From Streptococcus anginosus (GTDB taxonomy: Bacteria > Bacillota > Bacilli > Lactobacillales > Streptococcaceae), in the NCBI RefSeq assembly GCF_001697145.1, contig NZ_CP012719.1, positions 468,501-532,500 on the forward strand: a DNA stretch of 64,000 bases, written 5' to 3'. Position 1 is the first letter of the stretch. Each line of letters starts with the position of its first letter. The notes beneath the pieces are model-generated. The model was not told the DNA's origin. It ran no database searches and saw only the letters and a program-made list of their open reading frames with translations. Positions 45,643-53,000 of the stretch are shown piece after piece. A program made the translations under genes and the position numbers.

Positions 45643-47031
45643 ATGAATATTTTTCGGAAAAAAGATGTCAGTCGAGATCGGACTGGTATGCGTCGTCATT
45701 TACGATTGCTTGATTTGATTTTGTTAGGAATTGGCGCTATGGTGGGAACGGGTGTTTTCACGATTACCGGAACGGCGGCTGCAACTCTAGCTGGTCCCGC
45801 TTTGGTAATTTCGATTATTATTTCTGCTCTTTGCGTGAGTATTTCTGCTTTCTTTTATGCAGAATTTGCATCAAGAATTCCTGCAAATGGAGGTGCTTAT
45901 AGCTATCTCTATGCTGTCCTTGGTGAGTTTCCAGCTTGGATAGCAGGTTGGCTGACCATTATGGAATTTATGACGGCGGTATCTAGCGTTGCCTCTGGTT
46001 GGGCTTCCTATTTGAAAGGCTTGCTAAGCGGATTGGGGTTGAGTGTGCCAAAAGCGCTCAATGGAACCTTCAATCCGCAGGCAGGAACTTATGTAGACTT
46101 ACTGCCGATTCTTGTTTTGGTATTTGTGACTGGTGTAGTGCTGTTAAATTCCAAAGCAGCTCTGCGATTTAATTCCGCTTTGGTTATCTTGAAGTTTTCG
46201 GCGCTTGCCCTTTTTATCTTTGTAGGGATTTTCTTTATTAAGCCTGAAAATTGGTCTCATTTTGCTCCGTTTGGCTTTGGTAAACTCTATGGTGGCAATG
46301 TTGGAATTATGGCTGGCGCCTCTCTGATGTTCTTTGCCTTTTTGGGTTTTGAGTCTATTTCTATGGCAGTGGACGAGATTAAGGAGCCACAAAAAAATGT
46401 TCCACGAGGAATTGTGCTATCTTTGTCCATTGTAACGGTACTTTATATATTGGTGACACTGGTTCTGACAGGGATTGTTCACTACAGCAAGCTAGATGTG
46501 GCAGATGCTGTCGCGTTTGCGCTTCGCAGTGCGGGGCTTAGCTGGGCAGCTAATTATGTGTCAGTGGTGGCTATTTTGACTTTGATTACTGTCTGCATTT
46601 CCATGACTTATGCTCTGTCGCGCATGATTTACAGCATTGCGCGTGACGGTTTGTTGCCAAAGTCTTTTAGAAAATTAACTGCTACTAGTCGTGTACCGAG
46701 AAATGCTACGATTTTGGTAGGAATAGCCGCAGCAGTTTGTGCGGGGATTTTTCCGCTAGCCAGTATCGCATCCTTTCTAAATATCTGCACCTTGGCTTAT
46801 CTGATTTTGTTAGCAGTGGCTATTTTGAAGTTGCGCAAGGATAAAGGACTTCCTCAAGCAGGGGAATTTAAAACTCCCTTTGTACCTCTGACGCCTGTCT
46901 TATCCATTATTATCTGCCTGTCTTTCATGAGCCAATATGGCTCTGATACTTGGCTAGCATTCGGGCTTGCCTTACTAGTTGGAACAATTATCTATTTTAT
47001 CTATGGATATCAACATTCGGAAATCAATTGA
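45643..47031 (+). CDS. APC-superfamily amino acid permease
   Basis: This 462-residue membrane protein with about 12 hydrophobic segments belongs to the cationic amino acid/YfnA-like branch of the APC superfamily. The consensus opening LLGIGAMVGTGVFTITGTAA and FFAFLGFESISMAVDEIKEP are clear. The start at 45643 follows ggagtttagg. Its substrate cannot be fixed. It has its own extended -10 (TGGTAGAAT, 45606-45614) and sits between transporter copy 2 and the NSR gene. Confidence 0.88.
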   Translation: MNIFRKKDVSRDRTGMRRHLRLLDLILLGIGAMVGTGVFTITGTAAATLAGPALVISIIISALCVSISAFFYAEFASRIPANGGAYSYLYAVLGEFPAWIAGWLTIMEFMTAVSSVASGWASYLKGLLSGLGLSVPKALNGTFNPQAGTYVDLLPILVLVFVTGVVLLNSKAALRFNSALVILKFSALALFIFVGIFFIKPENWSHFAPFGFGKLYGGNVGIMAGASLMFFAFLGFESISMAVDEIKEPQKNVPRGIVLSLSIVTVLYILVTLVLTGIVHYSKLDVADAVAFALRSAGLSWAANYVSVVAILTLITVCISMTYALSRMIYSIARDGLLPKSFRKLTATSRVPRNATILVGIAAAVCAGIFPLASIASFLNICTLAYLILLAVAILKLRKDKGLPQAGEFKTPFVPLTPVLSIIICLSFMSQYGSDTWLAFGLALLVGTIIYFIYGYQHSEIN

Positions 47032-47040
47032 TGAGTTTAC

Positions 47041-47056
47041 CTTACAAAAATGTAAG
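47041..47056. promoter_or_regulatory. BceR/NsrR-type operator 4 (NSR gene promoter)
   Basis: CTTACAAAAATGTAAG lies 52 bases upstream of the -10 TATAAT (47109-47114). A further TTGTAA-N-TTGTAAG half-site pair follows at 47063-47076. Confidence 0.85.
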
Positions 47057-47145
47057 AAATAATTGTAAATTGTAAGATAGAGCTAAGGCAATTGGCTCTA
47101 TTTTTCCATATAATAGTGATAATAAAGTAAGTGATGGAGGAAAAA

Positions 47146-48087
47146 ATGAAAAAAGGATGCATTGGTTGTCTAGGTGTGCTAGGAGTATTGTTTTTAGCGG
47201 TATTAGGAGCAGTGTTATATTTTGGTCCTAATTATGATATCTATCTTTTACCACCTAGTCCTGAGCAATACGCAAAATCTGCTCTAAATAAGATGAATTC
47301 TGCTCTTTATATTGATGAAAATTGGTCACAAGAAAAGGAAAAAGCATTAAAAGAAGTCAAATCTGCCAAAACGTATGTAGATACCTATCCAGTTCTAAAG
47401 AGAATGACAAAACTATCAGGAGGAAAACATTCTTATTTTTATACACCGAAGGAATTTAAAACTTCACCAAAGGAAGAGAGCCGGCTTCCTGTCATAAAAA
47501 ATGAGAATGATATTCTATACTTGAAATTACCTCCTTTTATGGGAAACGAGAAAGAGGCTAAGGCTTATCGTACAATGCTACATCAGGCATTGACGAAGGA
47601 AACTTACAAGGGAGTAATTGTGGATTTGGAGAATAATAGCGGTGGCAATATGTATCCTATGATTGGTGGATTAGCTGCTATTTTGTCTAATGGAACTCTC
47701 TTTCAATTTGAATATGCAAATGGGCAAAAAATAGGTACTACTTTATCACAAATATTGGCAAGCAAGCAGACAGAAGAAAAAAATAGTTCTAAAACAATTC
47801 CTATAGCAATTCTAGTTAACGGTAATACAGCTAGCTCTGGTGAAATGACGACATTAGCTTTCAAAGGCTTACCAAACGTTAAAATTTTTGGCAAGCCAAC
47901 AGCTGGCTATACAACAGGAAATATGGTTTATTCTCTTTATGACGGGGCAACAATTCAGCTGACGGTCTCTCGGATTATTGACCGAAAGGGTAATCGTTAT
48001 GAAAATACTCCAATCGAGCCAGATATTGCTACAACCACACCATTGAATGATGCTAGAACTTGGTTACTAGAGCAAATATCGAAATAA
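47146..48087 (+). CDS. nsr: NSR-type S41 peptidase (nisin resistance protein)
   Basis: This membrane-anchored serine peptidase cleaves the C-terminal tail of nisin-like lantibiotics in Streptococcus agalactiae NSR. The start at 47146 follows gatggagg and gives 313 residues, close to the approximately 320 of SaNSR. An N-terminal helix (GCIGCLGVLGVLFLAVLGAV) anchors it outside the cell. The S41 catalytic serine is in GNTASSGEMTTLAF and the partner histidine in GGKHSYFY. It is the fourth promoter of the local BceR/NsrR-type regulon. Confidence 0.88.
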   Translation: MKKGCIGCLGVLGVLFLAVLGAVLYFGPNYDIYLLPPSPEQYAKSALNKMNSALYIDENWSQEKEKALKEVKSAKTYVDTYPVLKRMTKLSGGKHSYFYTPKEFKTSPKEESRLPVIKNENDILYLKLPPFMGNEKEAKAYRTMLHQALTKETYKGVIVDLENNSGGNMYPMIGGLAAILSNGTLFQFEYANGQKIGTTLSQILASKQTEEKNSSKTIPIAILVNGNTASSGEMTTLAFKGLPNVKIFGKPTAGYTTGNMVYSLYDGATIQLTVSRIIDRKGNRYENTPIEPDIATTTPLNDARTWLLEQISK

Positions 48088-48147
48088 TCTCTAAATAGCG
48101 ATTACCGCTGTTTTTTGCTATACATAGAAAGAAAAAGAGGTGCGAAT

Positions 48148-48576
48148 ATGATACGATCTGCAGAACTTTCAGATGCAGTGGCTATTCAGGAAATCAATGC
48201 AACTGCTCTCGGCTATGATTTTGGCTTGATAGAAACTCGTCAGAAACTATCAGAGCTGTTGGATAGGTCTGATCATTTTATCTTGGTAGCTGAAAATGCA
48301 GCAGGTCAAATTGTCGGCGGTGCCCACGCAGCTAGCTATGATTGCTTATATTTTCCGTCTTTGCTCAATTTGCTGGCTTTGGCTGTTGCTCCAGATTTTC
48401 AAGGTCAGGGATATGGCAAAGCTTTGATGCAGGCTATTCGTGAAGAGGGCGTGGCAGCTGGTTACACAGGTATTCGAATAAACTCTGGTATTTCACGAAT
48501 GAAGGCTCATGAGTTTTATCGAAAATTGGGTTGTGAGGAAAAAGCTGATCAGAAACGTTTTTATTGGGAATTTTAA
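48148..48576 (+). CDS. GNAT-family N-acetyltransferase
   Basis: This 142-residue GNAT enzyme uses acetyl-CoA to acetylate an amine. The acetyl-CoA loop is AVAPDFQGQGYGKALMQ and the C-terminal SRMKAHEFYRKLGC matches motif B. The start at 48148 (MIRSAELSDAVAIQEIN) has agaggtgcg upstream. The acceptor is unknown. It opens a short operon with another GNAT gene. Confidence 0.85.
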   Translation: MIRSAELSDAVAIQEINATALGYDFGLIETRQKLSELLDRSDHFILVAENAAGQIVGGAHAASYDCLYFPSLLNLLALAVAPDFQGQGYGKALMQAIREEGVAAGYTGIRINSGISRMKAHEFYRKLGCEEKADQKRFYWEF

Positions 48577-48588
48577 GAAAGGAAATCT

Positions 48589-49050
48589 ATGAAAATTGAA
48601 CCATTAAGTCAAAGCAATGCAGAAGAAATTGCTAATCATTGGCATTACGAAGGAATCTATACTTTTTATGATATGCAAGCGGATCCTGAGGATTATGAAG
48701 AAATTTTATCTCCTGAAGCGCGTGGCAATCACTATTATCAAATTCTCAAAAATGATGAATTGTATGGTTTTTTCTGTCTTTTCCCAGTTGGCAAAGACAA
48801 GCAAGAGCTAGGTTTAGGGATGAAGCCAGAGTATTGTGGTAAAGGTCAAGGGGAAGAGTTTTTACAAACCATTCTGCAGTTTATTGAAGAAAATATCTCA
48901 GTAAAAAGCCTAACTCTCTCAGTTGCAGATTTTAATCAAAGAGCTCAAAAGCTCTATCTTCGCTGTGGTTTCAACGTAATCGGACGGCAGCCTCAGGAAA
49001 GCAATGGCGATATTTACCTTTTTGTCAAAATGGAAAAGGAGTTGAAATGA
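48589..49050 (+). CDS. GNAT-family N-acetyltransferase
   Basis: This 153-residue protein is a second GNAT enzyme. The acetyl-CoA loop is GMKPEYCGKGQGEEFLQ and motif B is NQRAQKLYLRCGF. It begins 12 bases after the previous gene, with aaaggaaa, and overlaps the next (frameshifted) gene by four bases. The substrate is unknown. Confidence 0.85.
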   Translation: MKIEPLSQSNAEEIANHWHYEGIYTFYDMQADPEDYEEILSPEARGNHYYQILKNDELYGFFCLFPVGKDKQELGLGMKPEYCGKGQGEEFLQTILQFIEENISVKSLTLSVADFNQRAQKLYLRCGFNVIGRQPQESNGDIYLFVKMEKELK

Positions 49051-49680
49051 GAGTTGCGGTTATCCAAGGAACTACTCGAAGAAATATGAATTCGTTGCTA
49101 TTTGAATCTGTAAAAAAAGCAGTCCAATCGTCTGACGAAGTGCTGAATTTTGGTATTTTCGAGGAGGAGAACGAGCAGTATTCTTATGTTGAGATAGCGA
49201 TGATGATTAGTCTCTTAATAGAAAGTGGAGCAGTGTGTTGTAACAGGTTGCTCTTCTGGTCAAGGGATGATGCTTGCCTGTAATAGTTTACCAGGTCTTT
49301 TGTGTGGCTATATAGAGACCCCACAAGATGCTTTCCTCTTTGGACGAATCAATGGAGGAAATGTTGCTTCCCTGCCATTAGGGTTGAATTTTGGTTGGCA
49401 AGGAGAATTGAACCTGCAATATACATTGGATAAATTATTTGATGGTGAGTTTGGTATGGGCTATCCTGAAAATGAAGCGGAAAGAAAAAGGTTGGAAGCA
49501 AGTGCCCTAAAGGATTTGAACCGTTTAACGAAACGCAATTGGGAAGAATTAGTAGAACAACTTCCAACTGATACTTTCACTAAATTGTTGCAAAGAAAGA
49601 TAGTGATGAATGCTATTATAACGAATGGAACCAATGAAGAGTTCATCCGTTTGCTGAAATCAAAAATAGGTAAAAAGTGA
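49047..49680 (+). pseudogene. RpiB/LacAB-like sugar-phosphate isomerase family protein, frameshifted
   Basis: The first part (49047 to about 49230) reads MRVAVIQGTTRRNMNSLLFE...SYVEIAMMISLLIESGAV. The second part resumes one frame later with CVVTGCSSGQGMMLACNS...SLPLGLNFGWQGELN to 49680. Joined, they give about 210 residues that resemble RpiB/LacAB-type proteins, with the active-site-like TGCSSGQGM. One frameshift near 49229-49238 breaks the gene. It could be a sequencing error. It overlaps the upstream GNAT gene by four bases. Confidence 0.75.
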
Positions 49681-49785
49681 AATGAAAAAGCGGAGGTACT
49701 AAGTAGATGTCCCTATACATTTCATTATCTTTGCAATTTTGACTGTTTATGGTAAAAATTGAGCTTGACATTATAACGTCATTTT

Positions 49786-49826
49786 AAAACAAGACAAGAC
49801 TGGAAATCCCAGTCTTGTCTTGTTTT
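49786..49826. terminator. Strong bidirectional terminator at the cspA 3' end
   Basis: A perfect 18-bp stem (49786-49803 with 49809-49826) includes ACAAGACAAGACTGG and its complement. It overlaps the last codon of cspA. Confidence 0.85.
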
Positions 49827-50028
49827 ATGCTAATGTTGTAATATTGACTGCTTGAAGACCGCGCTGACCTTTTTCAATGTTAAACATTACTTTGTCACCT
49901 TCATTCAGTGATTTGAATCCGTCGGATTGAATCGCTGAAAAGTGAGCAAAAACGTCTGGTCCGTTTTCTTGTGAAATAAAGCCGAAGCCTTTTTCAGCAT
50001 TGAACCATTTTACTGTACCTTGTGCCAT
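49825..50028 (-). CDS. cspA: Cold shock protein
   Basis: This 67-residue nucleic-acid chaperone has the RNP1 motif KGFGFISQ and RNP2 DVFAHFSAI. It melts RNA secondary structure at low temperature and in stationary growth. It is monocistronic, with gaaagg upstream of the ATG. The roughly 190 bases between it and the satellite element contain its promoter and leader. Confidence 0.95.
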   Translation of the reverse strand: MAQGTVKWFNAEKGFGFISQENGPDVFAHFSAIQSDGFKSLNEGDKVMFNIEKGQRGLQAVNITTLA

Positions 50029-50182
50029 ACATCTTACTTCCTTTCTCTAAAATGTTGCGTAAAAAATAGAAAAAGTAAAGATGAAAAACAAAAATACTCA
50101 CTCAAAATTCATTTACTCTTGCAAGTCTAACAGAAGTAGCAGCAAAAAGCAAGGAAAAAACAGCGTAGGACATCATATTTTG

Positions 50183-50219
50183 CTATACTAGTTATATGAA
50201 AAGCAGAAAGAGGTATATC
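50183..50219 (+). promoter_or_regulatory. Orphaned promoter of the interrupted DUF2829 gene
   Basis: TATACT (50183-50188) and a ribosome-binding site agaggta precede the truncated start at attL. They now drive only a 12-codon remnant (MTFEEIFVSHCH). Confidence 0.5.
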
Positions 50220-50239
50220 ATGACATTTGAAGAAATTTT
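50220..50239 (+). repeat. attL: 20-bp core of the integrated element
   Basis: ATGACATTTGAAGAAATTTT is identical to 60090-60109. It is the first 20 bases of the DUF2829 gene. The flanks differ immediately on both sides, which fixes the duplication length. Confidence 0.88.
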
Positions 50240-50341
50240 CGTTTCTCATTGTCATTAGTAACCCATTGTATTCCCTAAAGCTTGGTATTATAAGGTTTGT
50301 AAAATATCATATATCATTAGTATTCATTGGAAAACCTCTCA

Positions 50342-50357
50342 AAGTCCACAAAAGGGA
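50342..50357 (+). repeat. Possible integrase arm-type repeat near attL
   Basis: AAGTCCACAAAAGGGA recurs in the same orientation as AAGTCCACAAAAAAGGGA at 59993-60010, next to attR. Both lie about 80-100 bases inside the element. Confidence 0.4.
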
Positions 50358-50364
50358 GTATAAA

Positions 50365-50437
50365 AATAGACCTAAAAGGTCTATTGATCACGAGTTCAGC
50401 AGGCAAGAAATTAGCGCAGCCATAAGGTGCGCTTTTT
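50365..50437. terminator. Opposed terminators just inside attL
   Basis: AATAGACC/GGTCTATT (near 50365-50385) ends in a T-run on the minus strand. GCGCAGCC/GGTGCGC (50413-50431) ends in seven Ts on the plus strand. Together they insulate the element from host transcription. CAGCAGGCAAG (50397-50407) between them is the complement of a repeat found at 56589 and 58820. Confidence 0.65.
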
Positions 50438-50439
50438 TT

Positions 50440-50843
50440 GTTTCTTTCCTCCTCTTAAATGATGAAAAAAGAAGATGAAAGACCTAATATTAACGCTATT
50501 ATTCTATGATTTTCTAAAGAATTTGTCAACCTTTAAAACTTATTTGTTCGTGTTTTACCTAAAACCACCCCCCTAATATGTAAAAATAGCGTACATTTTT
50601 GGTTAGTTGAGCATCCATCGGTTTACGGTTTTCGGATAAAAACGCACATTTATTTGGTAGGGGGGTGTATCGTTCGTTTTTAATGTCACATATCTTAGAA
50701 AGTGTTGCATTTTTAAATACAGCTTAACTGCTATATTTTCTAATAGATTAGTCTATTTTTTAAATATACAATGCAACATTTTTTTGTTATATATCATTTA
50801 TGTTTTTAAAAATGTATTGAAAACTAAAGATTTATTTTTTTAT
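50440..50843. other. Non-coding left end of the element with a G6/C6 inverted repeat
   Basis: No gene is supported. CACCCCCCTA (50566-50575) and TAGGGGGGTG (50658-50667) form a perfect 10-bp inverted repeat 82 bases apart. Between them two copies of a cg(t/c)acattt-ttggt motif occur as direct repeats. AT-rich sequence follows to 50830. A packaging, replication or termination role is possible. Confidence 0.5.
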
Positions 50844-51740
50844 CTAATCATTCTCTAATAAGCTATCTTTGAATTTCTTTTTATATTCTTCTAGTGTTTC
50901 AAAATTTGAACCGCTGGCAATTTCGTTTATTTTGCTTTTGGCATATTCAAGCTGAATAGTTTGACGTTGATTATCCTCTAACCATTGTTCAATAATTTGG
51001 GCGCGATAAGCTGTTGGAGTTTTTCCAGCCTTTTCAGCTTCAGTATCAATATAAATATATTTTACGGGCAGCCCTTGCGCTTTTAAGTAACTTGATAAGG
51101 CTTCATAGTATTTTGAATTATTATATACAAAACGTTTATTATAATAACTTTCGTCTCGTGCTGACAATTCAGGAAAAAGTGGAAGCAGTGTATCCAATAC
51201 ATCAGCTACTTCAGTAAAACGACCGTTAAAGAAAATATTCTGTTCTCTATTTTTAAAATCATTATTGATATACTGCAGTTTCAAAAATACGGAGTTTAAT
51301 ATCTTTAGATAACTATTATCATAAACTTCTTTTAATGTGTCTATTGTTAGTTGTATCCGTTTTAGTGCGTCAGATACACTCGGTTTAAATGCTTTAGTAA
51401 AATCTTTAGCTTTATCAGAAAGTAGCTGATTATACTTTTTGCGAATATCCAGATATAATGCTTCTTTTTCTTTATCCGTTAGATAACGATTAACAGTTAC
51501 CTGTTGGATTTTTTCTATCAATTTTTCAATTAAAACGTTGTTACTTTTTAGATGTGAACTCGCTTCCTGATGATCCATACCTGATAATAACGGAACAACA
51601 TATATCAAAATTTCTTTATCTGTAAAAGAGTTGTTAAAGGATAGTGTTCCTTTAATTAAACCTAGTTCTTGTTTTAAATCAAAATAAATACTGCGTGCTT
51701 CTTTAATTGTCAATGTGTTTTTAATTTCTAAAATTGCCAT
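50844..51740 (-). CDS. Protein of unknown function downstream of the prohead protease
   Basis: I do not recognise this 298-residue, highly charged and mostly helical protein. It has no membrane segment or catalytic motif. Its middle part (about 60-180) looks like coiled or helical bundle sequence. It is the last gene of the leftward operon and follows the ClpP-like protease gene by 23 bases, a position where phages carry scaffold or head genes. A virion-assembly or helper-interference role is only inferred from position. Confidence 0.7.
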   Translation of the reverse strand: MAILEIKNTLTIKEARSIYFDLKQELGLIKGTLSFNNSFTDKEILIYVVPLLSGMDHQEASSHLKSNNVLIEKLIEKIQQVTVNRYLTDKEKEALYLDIRKKYNQLLSDKAKDFTKAFKPSVSDALKRIQLTIDTLKEVYDNSYLKILNSVFLKLQYINNDFKNREQNIFFNGRFTEVADVLDTLLPLFPELSARDESYYNKRFVYNNSKYYEALSSYLKAQGLPVKYIYIDTEAEKAGKTPTAYRAQIIEQWLEDNQRQTIQLEYAKSKINEIASGSNFETLEEYKKKFKDSLLEND

Positions 51741-51763
51741 GTGTTTTTTAACCTTTCTTTGTT

Positions 51764-52447
51764 TTAAAATGTAGGGAGATAGTCCCCTAAGTTGTCTGTA
51801 GTTTTCTTCTTCGTTATGCTTGCCAGCTTATCCAACCCTAATAAAGGTTTTATGGTCTTCTCTGTGTATTCATATGCACCTATAGGTGGTAAACTTGCGA
51901 CAATTCGTTTAACCATTGTGGTATCAATATCTTTAACAAACATCTTCTTGTCTGCAAATCCTAAAGAAATGGCAGTATCGCAAGATAACCATGTCTCGCG
52001 CTCCATCATTTCTTTGATTTTTTCTTTTGCTAGCCCTGTTCGCTCTTGATAGGCGGTAGCTAATGCATCGTTTGCTACGTCCATAGTTTCTATTTGACGC
52101 TTAAGTTGCTGACTGTTCCCGTAAGTTAGGGTTGATACATTATGAATCATCATCAGTGCTATAGGATTCATCTCTATTACGTCCCCAGCCATAGCTATCA
52201 CGCTTGCTGCACTAGCGGCCAGTCCTACAATTTTTACAGTTACTTTTCCTTTATGCCCTCTCAATTTTGCATATATCTCATTAGCTGTATACACATCCCC
52301 ACCGCTTGAGTTAATTCGGACTTCAAGAGGTTCAGATGGAAAAGGGATTTTTATATCTTCTAGTGAAGTATACTCCCTACCATCTTTTTTATACTCTGGT
52401 ATAGAACTTTTAGGGATAATAACGCCTTTGATTTCTATTTTTTGCAT
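51764..52447 (-). CDS. ClpP-like prohead (head maturation) protease
   Basis: This 227-residue serine protease of the S14/ClpP fold is the kind used by phages to mature capsids. The oxyanion strand is VRINSSGGDVYTANEIY, the catalytic Ser is in AASAASVIAMAGD, the His in ALMMIHNVS, and a candidate Asp/Glu follows in AYQERTG. The start has aaaggagg. In this element it stands without the portal and capsid genes that normally flank it, which suggests it acts on helper-phage structural proteins. Confidence 0.85.
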   Translation of the reverse strand: MQKIEIKGVIIPKSSIPEYKKDGREYTSLEDIKIPFPSEPLEVRINSSGGDVYTANEIYAKLRGHKGKVTVKIVGLAASAASVIAMAGDVIEMNPIALMMIHNVSTLTYGNSQQLKRQIETMDVANDALATAYQERTGLAKEKIKEMMERETWLSCDTAISLGFADKKMFVKDIDTTMVKRIVASLPPIGAYEYTEKTIKPLLGLDKLASITKKKTTDNLGDYLPTF

Positions 52448-52474
52448 TGTTCCTCCTTTGGTCTACAACATAAA

Positions 52475-52511
52475 AGGGACACCAAAAAGTATTGAACTTT
52501 CTGATGTCCCT
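52475..52511. terminator. Hairpin between the DUF2292-like gene and the protease gene
   Basis: AGGGACA/TGTCCCT forms a perfect 7-bp stem with a 23-base loop. A TTTT run follows on the minus strand, so it may be a weak terminator or processing site. Confidence 0.4.
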
Positions 52512-52529
52512 GATTGTTTCAGTAGACTA

Positions 52530-52688
52530 TTATTTTTTAGTTTCTGTTTTTTCAAGATAGGTTAATTTCCCTTCTTGAAAATGTAAAGTTATTTTCCCAA
52601 ACTTGGGAGGTAACTCTGTATCTATTTTATCATTTTTTATAAATAAGATAAAGCCCTCTTTTAACATTTGTGTAAATTCATTTTCCAT
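52530..52688 (-). CDS. Small DUF2292/YezD-like protein
   Basis: This 52-residue protein starts at 52688 (MENEFTQMLKEGF), where aaagaggaag gives a ribosome-binding site; the longer frame lacks one. The C-terminal FGKITLHFQEGKLTYLEKTE resembles the DUF2292 pattern GSVTIxxQDGKVVQIE. Such small proteins are common in mobile elements and have no known function. Confidence 0.6.
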   Translation of the reverse strand: MENEFTQMLKEGFILFIKNDKIDTELPPKFGKITLHFQEGKLTYLEKTETKK

Positions 52689-52750
52689 TAGTCTTCCTCT
52701 TTCTTTAATTAAATTATGTAAAATCATCCAATTTGTGACTATGTTCAATA

Positions 52751-52999
52751 GTCACACGGTCACGGGGAAAACCCCTGATAATACTGACTTTTTTTAATCT
52801 ATTATGTTGTGACCGTCTTTTAAATTTTATTTTTTATATATAATGTTTTTTTATAAAATATTTTTTACGTAATATAATAAAAAACACAGTCACAAAGTCA
52901 CAAGTCTAAAAATAATCCATGAAAAAGTCTTTAAATCAATGTTTTTACCCTGTTACCAACTTATCCAAGTAGGACAACAAGACAGTCACATGGTCACGG
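52751..52999. other. Candidate replication origin: iterons around an AT-rich tract
   Basis: The 13-bp repeat GTCACANNGTCAC occurs three times in direct orientation (52751-52763, 52889-52901, 52985-52997), and an inverted half-site lies at 52808-52813. The stretch 52814-52888 between them is almost pure A/T. The block follows directly the P4-type primase/helicase gene. This is the arrangement of SaPI-type origins, where iterons flank an AT-rich unwinding region. Confidence 0.65.
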
Positions 53000-53000
53000 T

